Of a stretch of DNA of 64,000 bases, positions 32,501-42,735 are shown piece after piece. The stretch comes from Chrysophaeum taylorii (taxonomy: Eukaryota > Sar > Pelagophyceae > Pelagomonadales > Pelagomonadaceae). The notes under the pieces are model-generated. The model worked only from the letters and a program-made list of their open reading frames with translations. It searched no databases and was not told the DNA's origin. The position numbers were made by a program, and so were the translations under genes. Position 1 is the stretch's first letter. The number at the start of each line of letters is the position of its first letter. The DNA is taken from assembly GCA_029834535.1 (NCBI GenBank), contig JAQMWT010000675.1:279169-343168 (forward strand), given 5' to 3'.

Positions 32501-35500
32501 GTTGTCGGGGCACGGCCTGCCGCGCGAATTCTCGCAAGAAGGACACAATTTTTGTTCTCACAAGCATTCCACCTGCCCCTCCTCGTCCTGGTACTCGTTG
32601 ACCGCGCAGTACCCTAATCATCGAGAAGAAAAGTCTCGTCGTCGAAGCAAAACAGCTCCGACTCACGGCACTCGGTGCCGTCGGTGTTGCGGTAGCGGCC
32701 GGCCGGGCACGCCTGGAAGAGACGTAGGATGAGTATAGTATAGTATAGAGACCACTTTGACGTACGTACCTCGCAGTCGGTCTTCGCGTCGTTGACGCGT
32801 TGGCCGGGGTCGCATTCGACGCACGAGGCGTCCTCCGGTCGGTAGTAGGATCCCGCGGAACATTCGGTCGCGCCTCCGATCGGCGTCTCGGAGACGTTGC
32901 CGGGCCAGACTTTGACGTCGCCGATGGTGAGGAGGTCGTCGAGGTTCCATTCGCCGACTTTGACGAGCGTGCCGGGACTCGCGACCGAGGAGACGGCGAG
33001 CGAGGTGACGCGTTGGCAGCTCGAGGCGTCCGACGTCGAGGCGCGCGTTTCGACGCGCCCGGACTCTCCTCGGAAGTCGATTTGGCGCGCGTACTGCCGC
33101 AAGAGCGTGGTTTTCTCCGACAAGTCGTGAAAGGAATCTATGGTGGTGTCTTGGGCCGCGACGTCGAACGCTCGGTACGCCGAGACGAGGGCCGAGACGG
33201 TCGCGGCGGCGTGCCGGGTCGCGTCTTGGACGAAGGACGCGTCGTCGTAAGCTTTGTGGATGACGAGGGCGCCGACGGTGTCGAGGACGCCGGCGTCGTC
33301 CTCCTGGTCGCCGCCGATCGCGTGGATGTACGCGTACCCTTCGGTCGCGTTGATCCGGCGCGCGGCCTCGAGGACCTCGGCGACGTGCGCCGGCTTGGCC
33401 GAGACGACGACGACTCGGAGTCGAGAGAAAGCTTCCAAAGCTGCGACGGCGTCGTCGGCAACGGTGGAGGTCTCGGTCTCGCCGAGGAGCGCCGACGACA
33501 CAAACAAGCCGGCCTTTTTCTTTTCCTCGAAGAGAACGACATGGTCTTCGAAGGCTCGCGTGTACAAGAAGAGGACTTGGGTCCACGCGAAGTGGTCGAC
33601 GATCGCGTTCGCCGCGTCGGCCATATCCTCGGCGTCGGGTGCCAAAAAGCAGGCCTGGAGAGAATTGAGCGTCGTGTCTACTTGGGGCACGATGTCGATG
33701 AGCCCAAAGTCGGCGTCGAGCTCCTCGACGCTCTCGACCCCGCTGAGCTCGAGGTTGGCGTCGTCGACGCGGAGCCGCAAATTCACCACCCACGCGAGGG
33801 GCGCGGCGGCCGCTATTCGGCCCGACGGACACGTCGCCTCGACGCCGTCCACGGCCGCCTCGAGCTGCGCAACCAGGGCACCAGAAGCCGAGGAGGAGGA
33901 GGAGGAGGAGGATTCTGCCGCGGCGGCGTCGAGCGTGACGCGCATCCAGCACAATTCGGTGGCGGGGAAGAGGGTCGCTCCGGCGTCGGCGATGGCCCTG
34001 TCGATCGCGACTGCCTCGTCGTCGGTTTCCGGGACCGCGTCCGAGGCGACGACGATCGTCACATCCAAGGGCGCCTCGCGGTACTCGGTTTTGCTGATGT
34101 TTGATGAAATCGAGGTGCAGACCGAGGCGCGCACGGGCAGGCCGACGGGCGCGTAGCCGTCGTCGGTCTCGAAAGCGCCGCACTTGGCGAACGAGCCCGT
34201 TCCCGCCTCGAAAATGGGCTGGCCGTTCTTCACGGCGTCGACCGACTGGTCGTGGTAGAGGGGCGAGTAGGCCGTGATGAAATCAATAATAGCCTGGACC
34301 TGGCCCACGGGAAGCGTGTCGAGGTTTTCCCCTCTATCGAGAAAGACGTCGTACTCGTTTCCGCCGCTCATGATGAACGAATTCGTGGCGACCTTGTAGG
34401 TGGCTTCGGGGTCGACGGCGTACCACGAGTCGTCGGCGCGAGAATATATTTCCGCCGACAACACCTCGTCGTTGGGGGCGTTGAAGGCCCACCTGAGCCC
34501 GGCAAACTGCGGAATACCACCGTGCAGTTCGCACGCCCCGAGGACGCACTCGAGCTGACCCTCCCCGCCGCACGCCGCCGGGACGAGCTGGTCGCACTGC
34601 TGATAATCGAAGACCTGCGTGACGGCGTGGTCGAGAAGCTCGAGCACGGCATCCCCCGACAACTCGATGGACTGGATCTGGTTGTCGAAGATAAAGCTCG
34701 TGCGCACCTCGAGCGCGGTGACGTTCCCGGCGTCGATCGACGCTCGCACGACGCCGCCGTTTTCGAGCGCAAAGTCGCAGTCCCCGCAGAGCTCGAGGTC
34801 GGCCAGGGCGGCGACGCGACCCAGCGAGCAGTCGGGTTTATAACACCCCAAAGCCTGGGGACCGGTCGCCGTCTCGTCGAGGCTTCTCTCGCCGTCGAGA
34901 AAGATCCCCGAGTAGCCGACGACTTCCTCGAGGGCGCCGTACGCGTCGTCGAGCGACGCGACCACGACCTCCCACACGTCACCTTTGACGTCCGTGTCGT
35001 CACCCAGCTGGAGCGCTCTATTCGTCGCGTTGACCACCTTACCCTCGCCGTCGAATTCGATCGTCGCGATACTCATGGCGCTCGACGTATCCGACCCCGT
35101 GACCGTCGACGCGAGCGTCGCTCGAACGTACGCCGCTTTGCTCTCAGCATCCCCGCGCCTCACGAGGACTTGCTCCTCGACGCCCACCCACGGCTCGAAC
35201 GACACGATCACGTCCAGCGATGGATACGCGTCGTACATGTACTCGTAAAATTCGGTACCGCCGTTGATGTTCAGCTCGCCGACCAACAAGACGATTATCG
35301 CGCACCCGGGGTGCTCATTTTCGAGCGCGGCAATGGCCGTCGCGACGTCGTCGCCCCTAAACGGAGGCGAATTCGACCACGTTCGCGCCGATCGCGCCGA
35401 CACCTCGCCGGGCAGCGCGCCGCCAATGCGCTGGACCAGATCGGTGTCCGCGAGCCCGATCACGCCGACCTCGACGCCGTCGACGTTCGCGACCGTCCAC

Positions 35501-36006
35501 GGCGCGACGCGACCGCTCAGGAACTCGTTCTGCGAGGCGTCGAGGTTGGCAGCCACCACCGGCACATCCAGCCGGTCGATCCACGCCCCATACACCGCGC
35601 ACGTCTGCTCGCACGAGTACCAATCCCAGTTGTCGCAGGCTGCCACGTCGACGCCCATCCTTTCGTACACCGAAATCGCCGTCTCCAGTTCGTCGAACCG
35701 GTACCACAGATTCGTGTAGAAGAACCCGCCCAAGTCCACGAAGAGAACATTTTTCGACGGATCCTCCCGGAGCTCCTCCACAACTCGGGCGATCCGCGCG
35801 GGCCCGCCGTACACGGGCCAATCCTCGCCGAATACAGCTCTGCCGTCCGTCAAATTCACTTCGCTCGGTTCCGCGAGGCTCCCGAACGCATTGTTCGGCA
35901 GGAACCGACCCCGCACGCGGCCCATCACCGCCAACTGCAGGGTCCAGTTGCTCTCCGCGCTGGCGCCGCCGACCAACAAGCCGGCCACCAGGCATTCCAT
36001 CATCAT
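29548..36006 (-). CDS. Giant receptor-like membrane protein: degenerate 5'-nucleotidase + ANF-receptor-like + Cys-rich repeats + ~8 membrane helices
   Basis: About 2000 residues. Start at 36006 (MMMECLVAGLLVGGASA, signal peptide). Residues ~20-560 follow the UshA/5'-nucleotidase layout, including ENGGVVRASIDAG and YKVATNSFIMSGGNEYDVF, but the metal-site motifs are degraded (DLGGFF for DxGD, CDNWDW for GNHEFD), so catalysis is unlikely. Residues ~690-1010 resemble an ANF/Venus-flytrap receptor (NAIVDHFAWTQVLFLYTRAF). Cys-rich GCC2/GCC3-like repeats follow. Introns that I place on the minus strand, each of which restores frame or the Cys pattern: 32713-32769 (57 bp), 32614-32666 (53), 32517-32561 (45), 32223-32304 (82), 31212-31332 (121), 29812-29906 (95). 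The membrane part has hydrophobic segments from RITALVIAASCVLVFWFFVN to VAFVLGLSIFTVVSLYMA, then a cytosolic helical tail. Probable role: surface sensing. No downstream signalling domain is recognised. The terminal exon is uncertain. Confidence 0.7.
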
Positions 36007-37142
36007 CCTCCCTCCCTGCTTTTTGAGGAAAGCGTCCGCCTGCGTCAGACATACTGGAATTTCTCTTTCTGCGTAAACAATGCTTAGGAGAAAAGAATCC
36101 AGGAACGAATCTTCGCGCATGAGACTCTGGCTCGTCTTCGTCGCGGAATTCCGGAACTAATAATAATTTCGTCGTCGTAAGTCGCCTGTCGTCCATTCGT
36201 TTCGCGAGATCCGTTTCGTTTTTGTTCTTGTTGTTGTTGTGACAACGGTTGGTTGGGGTTGCACAAGAAATGAATCGACTGGTTATGGGGTGCGAACGGG
36301 ACCACGCCGCAGGGCGGTTTTTTGAGGGGTTTTGAGGAGGAAACGTCGAGGGATGAAACAACGACAATGGTAGTTATTAGTATGAGCGACGTGAAGAAAG
36401 AATCTGAAAGTAATAAGCCAACTACTTGGAAAATTGCGAGTTTAGTTCTTATTAGTTTCCAGCTACTGATTAATGTAAAGGCCTCATTTGCTCCTCACAT
36501 CACGGGCTGCGGATCGAGCCACGGTTTACTGAAGTTCTGGGCAAGCGCAATGACGCCGACAAGAAATGGAGACGAGGGTTCTCGCCGCCGTATAGCATCC
36601 GACGCCGGGGGTCGGCGCCTCTTGGCGCGGGCATGCAGAAAGAAAAGCCGTTTTTTGTTGCTTTGTTCACCAAGGCGCGAGCTCGATGGGCTGCCCACAC
36701 CTGCAGGCCGCACACTGCGGCGGCGCCTCTGTCAAAAAAAAGCTACGCCTGCTGCAGCAATATCGCGAACAGGTCACGCGACGCGGCGCCGGTGCTCCCA
36801 CGGAAAAGAACGTGCACCTGCGGGCGAGCGGCCCCGACTGCATCGCAGCCTCAACTGCCACCACTGGGGCTTCCAGTAATCACAACCCAAGTTGAGTGAA
36901 GCCTCTTCGGCGAGCCGAGTCGACGCAGACGGCTTCGGACAGCGCCGAACTGATACCGGACGCGCGACCGACCGGCGAGAGAGCCCCCGGCACGACGACA
37001 CCCAGGTCCACCACCTGGATTTGGCTACATAGGGGCGAGAAGCCTGTCTGTCTCTTCATGGTGGCGGAATCGATGATACTCTCCATGCTTTTTTTTATTT
37101 TCCGCCCGACCGCCGAGGCGGCGCCGTAGGGACTCACAGCAG

Positions 37143-37175
<33 letters not shown>

Positions 37176-37339
37176 GTCCCCGGAGTGACGTCCTCAGGCC
37201 CAAAGACAAAAAGAGAGCCCGCCCGCAGAAGAAAGATCCTTGCAAAAGAAATAAGAAGAGCGCGCGCCAAGATAAACGAGCAGGAAGGTATCCACGAAAC
37301 GAAAGGAAAGGAAATAAAATAAAATAAAAGAAGCGCACC
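36007..37339. other. Intergenic between two minus-strand genes
   Basis: Contains the presumptive promoter of the receptor gene. Open frames at 36322-36879 (plus) show no domain and I do not call them. (GGCA)n repeats lie at ~37142-37172. A (GAAAGGAAATAAAATAAAATAAAA)-like purine/A-rich stretch at 37300-37330 precedes the stop of the next gene and could supply its AATAAA-type signal on either strand. Confidence 0.5.
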
Positions 37340-39379
37340 CTAGAGATCGAGCTCCAAGGTGTCGACGGCAGGGACGGCCTGGCAGATCAAACAGAATTTG
37401 GAGGTGTCTTCGATATCATAAACAGGGGTGTTGTAGCCGGCGTAGGTGACGGCGCCGTTGTTTATTTTGGCGAGGCAAGTGCCGCAGTTTCCGAGGCGGC
37501 AGCCAAAGTCTGGCTGAATGCCATGCATCTCCGCGAGGTCGAGAAGCGTGCCGTCCTTTGGCGTCCACTGGATCTCGAATTTGGATCTAGCAAAGACGAC
37601 GTGGGCCGACGCGGCGGCGGGCGGCTGGTCGGCTGCCACCCCGACCGCGCCGTCGTCCGGAACGCGCTCGATGGAGGCGGGCCCAAAGGCCTCCGAGAAA
37701 ATTGAGGCGTCGCGGGCTCCCAGTTCGTTCCGGAGGATGTCGTAGACCGCCTGGGAAAAGCTGGGAGGCCCGCATAAGAAGTAGTGGTAATCATCGAGCG
37801 GCAGGATCGCCTGGAGAATTTTTTTCGAGAGACGACCGTCCTTGGAAGAGATGAGCGAGACGACGGTTATGGCATCCGGGTCTCTCGCAGAAGCCTTGAG
37901 CTCGAGCGCTTCTTTGTGGAAGGCGCGCTGGCCTTCGGTCCTGAAGCTCGTAATGAAGAAACACTTGCGCTGGTAGCGCATCCTGTGGCCCTCCCTCACG
38001 CCGTGGCGGAGCATGCTAATCATCGGCGTCACCCCGACGCCGCCGGCGAGCAGCACAGCAGGGCGGGGATCTGCTGCGTCGAACGTAAAGGCGCCGCGCG
38101 GCGCTTTCGTTTCCAAGCTGGCGCCTCGCGTTGTGAACTTGTCGTGGAGGATACCAGAAGCCACGCCGTCTCTCTTCACGGATATTCTGTAAAAATCAGC
38201 CTCGTCCGGCGCGTTGGAAACCGTGTAGGTTCGCACGAGCCAGTTCTTGGGCGTGACGTCGCAGGGAATCTTGATGGTCAAAAACTGGCCAGCTTGGAAG
38301 CCGAGCACCGAGTCCCCGTCTTTCGGGGCCAGGTAAAAGCTCGTGATGTCGGCGCTCTCGGCAACCGTCTCCACCACCTCGAACGGTCGCCAACTCTCGC
38401 GCTTCCTTTTTGCTCTTAGCGCGGCCTCCGCTTCTTCCCACACACCAGTCATCAAGCTGTTCGGCGACCAGTAATGAGGAAGCGTCTGCCAGCGGAGATC
38501 GACCGAGCTCCACTTGCCCTCGCTCATCTCCAAGTGCCACAGCCTGTCGGCGCCCTTGAAGGTCTCGACCGCGTCGCCCTCCCATTCGAGCTCGACCGTG
38601 CCTACCAGCTGGAGCATATCACCATTCTCGAAGTCCACAAACAGCAATCCCGCCTTTGGGTTGACCCAAAAATTACCGAGCGTGTTGTAGTGATTGTTCC
38701 CGGGAAAGTCGGGAATTGAAAGCCGCGTCTCTCCCGCGACGTGGCAGAACCCCTGCCTACCTCCGCGGTGCGAGGCGTCCGCACCCCTGTCGACGCCCTC
38801 TCCCGGAACGCACGATGCGACGAAGAGCGTGTCGGACTTGGCGATCAACGCGCGCTCGCGATCGCCCAACCGACTTATCGCTTCTTTCTCGTTCGAAGAA
38901 GAAGAAGAAGAGGAGACGACGACGTGCGACGTTTCGCGCAATTGGATGTATTGCGGACAGTTCCCAAAGCTCTGGTCGACCCCCAACGTCAGCCCATCCT
39001 CGTCCACGCTGCGAACCGTCGCCGCGAGCCGGTTCCTGCGCCGCGTCGACAGCTGAATACCCAGCAAACCCAACCGCGTTCCTATCTTCGGCGAAAACGA
39101 CTTATTTCTTGTCCGGATCTTCATTGTTAACGGGTCTGGCGTCTCGATGAACCCGGCTTTTCCCGTCAGGATTGTGCACCATGGCCACCCTCCCTCTTCG
39201 TACCCAACGATCACAAAGTCCAGAAGACCATAAAACTCGCGATGCTGCGCGTTCATGTACCTTCGAACCACCTTCCGCGCAAACACCTCCATCTGCTCGC
39301 GCACACCGAGCTTCTCCTGCACGGCCCACTCACCCTCATGGAACGGGCTCGCTTCCCACCCAACAACAGCCTCAACCAT
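37340..39379 (-). CDS. Three-part flavoprotein: PNPOx-like domain + ferredoxin-NADP reductase-type domain + 2Fe-2S ferredoxin
   Basis: 679 residues from ATG 39379. Residues ~30-310 resemble a pyridoxamine-phosphate-oxidase-like split-barrel (MNAQHREFYGLLDFVIVG ... FPGNNHYNTLGNFWVNPKAG ... GDMLQLVGTVELEW), which binds FMN or haem in relatives. Residues ~335-560 are an FNR-type module: FAD motif VRTYTVSNAP, VLLAGGVGVTPMISML for the nucleotide, and HYFLCGPPSFSQAVYDIL. Residues ~590-679 are a plant-type 2Fe-2S ferredoxin with GCRLGNCGTC (three ligands) and FCLICQA (fourth). The order allows electron flow from NAD(P)H through FAD and 2Fe-2S to an N-terminal centre or an external partner. Similar fusions occur in bacteria, so a bacterial origin is possible. 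No targeting peptide is obvious. The physiological substrate is unknown. A Ser run (SSSSSSSNEK) interrupts the first domain. Confidence 0.85.
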   Translation of the reverse strand: MVEAVVGWEASPFHEGEWAVQEKLGVREQMEVFARKVVRRYMNAQHREFYGLLDFVIVGYEEGGWPWCTILTGKAGFIETPDPLTMKIRTRNKSFSPKIGTRLGLLGIQLSTRRRNRLAATVRSVDEDGLTLGVDQSFGNCPQYIQLRETSHVVVSSSSSSSNEKEAISRLGDRERALIAKSDTLFVASCVPGEGVDRGADASHRGGRQGFCHVAGETRLSIPDFPGNNHYNTLGNFWVNPKAGLLFVDFENGDMLQLVGTVELEWEGDAVETFKGADRLWHLEMSEGKWSSVDLRWQTLPHYWSPNSLMTGVWEEAEAALRAKRKRESWRPFEVVETVAESADITSFYLAPKDGDSVLGFQAGQFLTIKIPCDVTPKNWLVRTYTVSNAPDEADFYRISVKRDGVASGILHDKFTTRGASLETKAPRGAFTFDAADPRPAVLLAGGVGVTPMISMLRHGVREGHRMRYQRKCFFITSFRTEGQRAFHKEALELKASARDPDAITVVSLISSKDGRLSKKILQAILPLDDYHYFLCGPPSFSQAVYDILRNELGARDASIFSEAFGPASIERVPDDGAVGVAADQPPAAASAHVVFARSKFEIQWTPKDGTLLDLAEMHGIQPDFGCRLGNCGTCLAKINNGAVTYAGYNTPVYDIEDTSKFCLICQAVPAVDTLELDL

Positions 39380-39665
39380 ACTGCCGCGAGCAAAAAAGCA
39401 AGGATCCCTCCCTATTCCGAATCCCGATCAAGTTCCGACGAAGATGCGTCGAACGTTCGACGCGTCCGTTCGCGATCTGTATAATAATAAACAAAAAAGC
39501 CGTTGGTCTGGCACCGAGACCACACAGGAAGCACCTACCACACAACGGAAGTATATAGAATCTCGCATCCAGGTCCGTTGAAGTCGCACTTGAGAGTATC
39601 CAAGTCCGTTGTTCCCACATCAGACAAACGCATGGCAGTGTCAGCAGAAAACGGTTCGAAAAAAA
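39380..39665. promoter_or_regulatory. Divergent promoter interval (286 bp)
   Basis: Lies between the starts of the flavoprotein (minus) and the PqiA-like gene (plus). AT-richer than its neighbours, with a run of A just before the ATG at 39666. No specific element is identified. Confidence 0.4.
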
Positions 39666-40790
39666 ATGATGCTGCGTGTCGCGTCGTGCGTGTTGGCCAG
39701 CGCGGCCGTCGTGGTGGTGTGGGTGTGGACGGTCAAAGCCCAGCAGATGCCGCACTGGAGTGTGCACATCGCGGCGCCAGAGGCAAGACCGTACTCGAGG
39801 TCGTTGACGCTGTGGGAACTCGTGGATGTCCTCTGGGAGCACCACAGCTTTTTGCTGAGCGTGGTGGTGTGCGGTGCTTCGGGGGTGTGGCCGCACGTGA
39901 AGCTCGGGTCGACGTTGGTCGCCGTGGTCTGCGGGCCGACGCGATGGCATCGTCGCGTCGAGCGCAAGGCTGGACGGCTCGCGTACGTCGACGCGATCCT
40001 CGCGTCCATCGCTGCCGCCACGGCGAGGTACTCGAGCGCGGACACGACCGTGTGGGTGCGGCCGCGCCGCGGGACCAATGCCCTTTTGGCCGCCGCGGTC
40101 GCGAATCAGCTCGTGTGTACGTACTTGCTCGGCGCGCTGGAGCCGGCGGAGAGGATCGCGGTCGCCGGAACGAAGACCAAGCCGCCGCAGGCTCAGGATA
40201 CCGTGTTCGCGTGCCTGTTTTTCGTGCTGTTGTTCGGGGCGATGGTCGCCTTGCTGGCGATGGAGTCCGCGCCGGCCCTCGTGGCGAGTCGCGTCGACGT
40301 CGGATGGGGTCCCAATCTCGGACGGCAATCGTGGAACTTTTGGGGCTTGGTGGACGACGCGACGCTCCGTGTCCTGTGTGTGGCGGCTCCCCTGGCGCGC
40401 CTCGCCTTGGTGGTCGTGGCTTTTCTGGTGCCGTATCCGACGGCCCGGTCCGTGCTTCGTAAACTCGTCCACCTGGTGTCGCACTTCGCGGCGGCCGACG
40501 CGCTCTTGTTGACGCTCGTCGTTTCCGCCCTCGACCTTCCTACCTTCTTCAACTCCCTCGTTCGTGGACACCTCCACAACCCGAACGTCGCCTTCCGCCT
40601 GCGCGCGATCCTCTCGAACTTTCTCTTCACCGCAGCCATCGTTGGCTTCGAAACGATATTCGCGGACTTCTTCGCGCCGCCCGACGAGACCCGCCTCTTC
40701 TTCGGCGACTGCCCCGACTTTGCAGCGCGCAACAACAACAACAACAACAAGTCGGCGGACGCCAGAACGCCCCTCCTCTCCGCCTATGTC

Positions 40791-40823
<33 letters not shown>

Positions 40824-40889
40824 GACCTCGAAAAGCAACAACAAGCCGCTTCTTCCTCCACCAAGCGGATTACCACGGAGGAGGAGTAG
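39666..40889 (+). CDS. PqiA-like multi-pass membrane protein
   Basis: 407 residues from the ATG at 39666; upstream in-frame codons up to a TTG at 39609 include no earlier ATG. Hydrophobic segments: ~4-22 (signal-anchor), ~40-70 (HSFLLSVVVCGASGVWPHVKLGS...), ~115-130, ~155-180 (ACLFFVLLFGAMVALLAM), ~225-250, ~270-290 and ~315-335. The arrangement 'SFLLSxxxxxxSxxxPxxKL' followed by a 'YVDAILAS' segment recalls the paraquat-inducible protein A (PqiA) repeat, seen twice (second half LVHLVSHFAAADALLLTLVV). The tail is Asn- and Asp-rich low complexity (~350-390). The function of eukaryotic PqiA-like proteins is unknown; in bacteria PqiA works with MCE proteins in envelope lipid transport. Homology is suggestive only. 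Confidence 0.5.
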
Positions 40890-40914
40890 TAGTAGTAGTA
40901 GTAGGTCGTAAAAT

Positions 40915-42672
40915 TCAGAAGAGAAAGTTGATGGCGGCCTCGATGGAGGCCCAGTTGGCTTTTTCGAGGGCGTCGCGGGCGCGGGCTTCGTCGACGCCCA
41001 TGGCCATGACCTGGGCGACCATGTCGGCCTGGACGGCGGGGTTCGGGGCGGTCGACGGTCCAGAAGAAGAAGAAGAAGAAGAAGCAGAAGAAGCGGCGGC
41101 GGGACCGCCGGACGCGGTGTGAATGAAGTTGACGACATCTCCGACCTGGTTCATCGGGATCCCGTGGCGGGCACAGAAGTCGACGGCGACCTGGTTGGGG
41201 TCGTCTCCCTTGTTCCACTCTATAGTCAAGTTGGAGCCTCGGCCGAGGTCGACGGGAAAGGAATAGTCGAAGGAAGTACCCCCGAAGGAGGACGACGACG
41301 ACGAAGTTCCCCCCGCGACCGTCATCGCCCCGCCGCTGCTTTGGGCCTTGGGTCGCGCATCCCCCAAAACCTCCGGGCGCGGGGCCTTGGCAATCTTGGC
41401 CTTGGCGTCGCCGCAGAGGTTAGCGACGTGGTTTGCGACGACGGAATCAGCGCGTTTGGCGGGGTCTCTGGAAAAGACCAAGGCCCCGAAGGGGGCCTCG
41501 CAGCCGACGGCGAGGTCGAGGTGTCGCGCGGCGAGGGACCAGACGGCACCGGGGGTCGGGATTCGCGTTTCCATGGTAAGCGACGGCACGCGAAACACCG
41601 AGACGACCGCGTCGTCTCCGCCGACGTACGCCCTATTGCCCTCGGCCGCGACCGCGAACAAGTAGTCGTCCGAGGCCCGGACGCCGCGCACGAGGCGCTG
41701 GGCCTCCCAGAGTCGCAGGATCCCGTCGTTCGAGACCGTCAGGAGGCACCCTCGAGTGGCGGCGACCCCGCGCATCGGCGGTCCCTTGGCGTCGGCCGCG
41801 AGGGCGACGCTCCCGGGCTCGGCTCGGGGATCGAAAAAATTCAGAGTTCCGTCGCCGCACGCGGCCGCCGCCACCACCTTGTCGTCGTTTTCGTTTTCGC
41901 GAAAGCAGCAGACCCCGTTGACGGCGGCGCCGAAGGGCCCGTAGCGGCGCGCGGGGTTCGAACCGTCGGCATCCCACGCGATGCACGTCTGGTCCCAGCC
42001 GCCGGTGAGGACGAGGCCGCAATCCACCGAAACGCACGAGACGATCTGGGCGTTGGTGAGCCGCGGCCGCCCCTCCACGGGCTCGCCGTGGCCGACGTGC
42101 CGCGTGCAGCTCGAGCCGTCGGCCTGCCAGACGATGAGGGCGCCGTCGCGCGCGCCCGTGAACAGGCGACCGTCGTCGCCGACGCGGACGGCGAGGACGC
42201 CGCCGTCCGAGCGCGCGGGCGCCGAGTGGCCCCGAAATTCCCGCACCAGAGCACCGCGGGCGTCGAAGAGCCGCGCTACGTTGTCGAGGCACGCGGTAGC
42301 CACCGACCCACCTCGGCCGAACGCGACGCCCCTCGCGTCCGACGAGTGCTGCAAGGACGCCGACACGCGCAGGGGCGACAGCAGTCGCACCGCCTCGGCC
42401 GCCCTGTCTCCGGCATCCGGACCGACCTCGAGGCTCTCCTCGCCCCGCACGAATCCGACGGCCTCGAGGACCCCAACGGCCCCGGGCACGCTCAGGACCT
42501 TGGCCTGGATCACCGCGTTCGAGGTCCGGAGCTTGCGGTACTTTTCGTTCGAAGGGTCCGAGGCGAGGTTTCCGAGGATCTTCAGCAGCGTGCTCCGCGC
42601 CTTTTCGGTCGCCGCCTCCCCACCCCCCGCCTCGAAGAAGGCATCGACGGCTTCCATCGTCGTCGTCGCCAT
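40915..42672 (-). CDS. PUB-WD40-PFU-UBA protein, probable Cdc48/p97-ubiquitin adaptor
   Basis: 585 residues from the ATG at 42672 (the frame runs further up only to a TTG). N-terminal PUB/PUG-type helical domain (ARSTLLKILGNLASDPSNEK ... VIQAKVLSVPGAVGVLEAVG), which in PNGase, UBXD1 and HOIP binds the p97 tail. Residues ~95-410 form a WD40 propeller (FRGHSAPARSDGGVLAVRVG, FTGARDGALIVWQ, LTGGWDQTCIAWD, DGTLNFFD, VSNDGILRLWE). Then a PFU-type segment (FDYSFPVDLGRGSNLTIEWN ... VNFIH) as in PLAA/Doa1, a Ser/Ala-rich linker, and a C-terminal UBA (QVMAMGVDEARARDALEKAN). PLAA/Doa1 has WD40-PFU-PUL; here PUL is absent, a PUB precedes and a UBA follows. It likely recruits ubiquitylated clients to Cdc48. 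It is convergent with the PqiA-like gene (25 bp between stops) and head-to-head with the cyclase (63 bp). Confidence 0.82.
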   Translation of the reverse strand: MATTTMEAVDAFFEAGGGEAATEKARSTLLKILGNLASDPSNEKYRKLRTSNAVIQAKVLSVPGAVGVLEAVGFVRGEESLEVGPDAGDRAAEAVRLLSPLRVSASLQHSSDARGVAFGRGGSVATACLDNVARLFDARGALVREFRGHSAPARSDGGVLAVRVGDDGRLFTGARDGALIVWQADGSSCTRHVGHGEPVEGRPRLTNAQIVSCVSVDCGLVLTGGWDQTCIAWDADGSNPARRYGPFGAAVNGVCCFRENENDDKVVAAAACGDGTLNFFDPRAEPGSVALAADAKGPPMRGVAATRGCLLTVSNDGILRLWEAQRLVRGVRASDDYLFAVAAEGNRAYVGGDDAVVSVFRVPSLTMETRIPTPGAVWSLAARHLDLAVGCEAPFGALVFSRDPAKRADSVVANHVANLCGDAKAKIAKAPRPEVLGDARPKAQSSGGAMTVAGGTSSSSSSFGGTSFDYSFPVDLGRGSNLTIEWNKGDDPNQVAVDFCARHGIPMNQVGDVVNFIHTASGGPAAASSASSSSSSSGPSTAPNPAVQADMVAQVMAMGVDEARARDALEKANWASIEAAINFLF

Positions 42673-42735
42673 AATTCCAAGAAGAAGAAGAATCAAACGG
42701 AATGCTTTTTTTTAATCCGTTGACGAAGTTGCCAC
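42673..42735. promoter_or_regulatory. 63-bp bidirectional start-to-start interval
   Basis: The whole gap between the PUB-WD40 gene (minus) and the adenylyl-cyclase-like gene (plus). It contains a (GAA)n run and a T8 tract. Confidence 0.5.

Noticed and set aside
32552-32613. In-frame TGA in a Cys-rich stretch (possible selenocysteine)
   Set aside because: A 45-bp intron (32517-32561) with good GTGAGA and CAG borders removes the TGA and gives a normal CxxC repeat.
34252-36087. 611-codon plus-strand frame opposite the receptor gene
   Set aside because: Arg/His/Asp-rich shadow without domains; the minus frame carries clear 5'-nucleotidase signatures.
39372-41138. 588-codon minus-strand frame over the PqiA-like gene
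   Set aside because: It is the antisense shadow of a GC-rich gene; its composition (poly-Leu from GAT/GTA repeats, Arg-rich) has no domain, while the plus frame encodes membrane helices.
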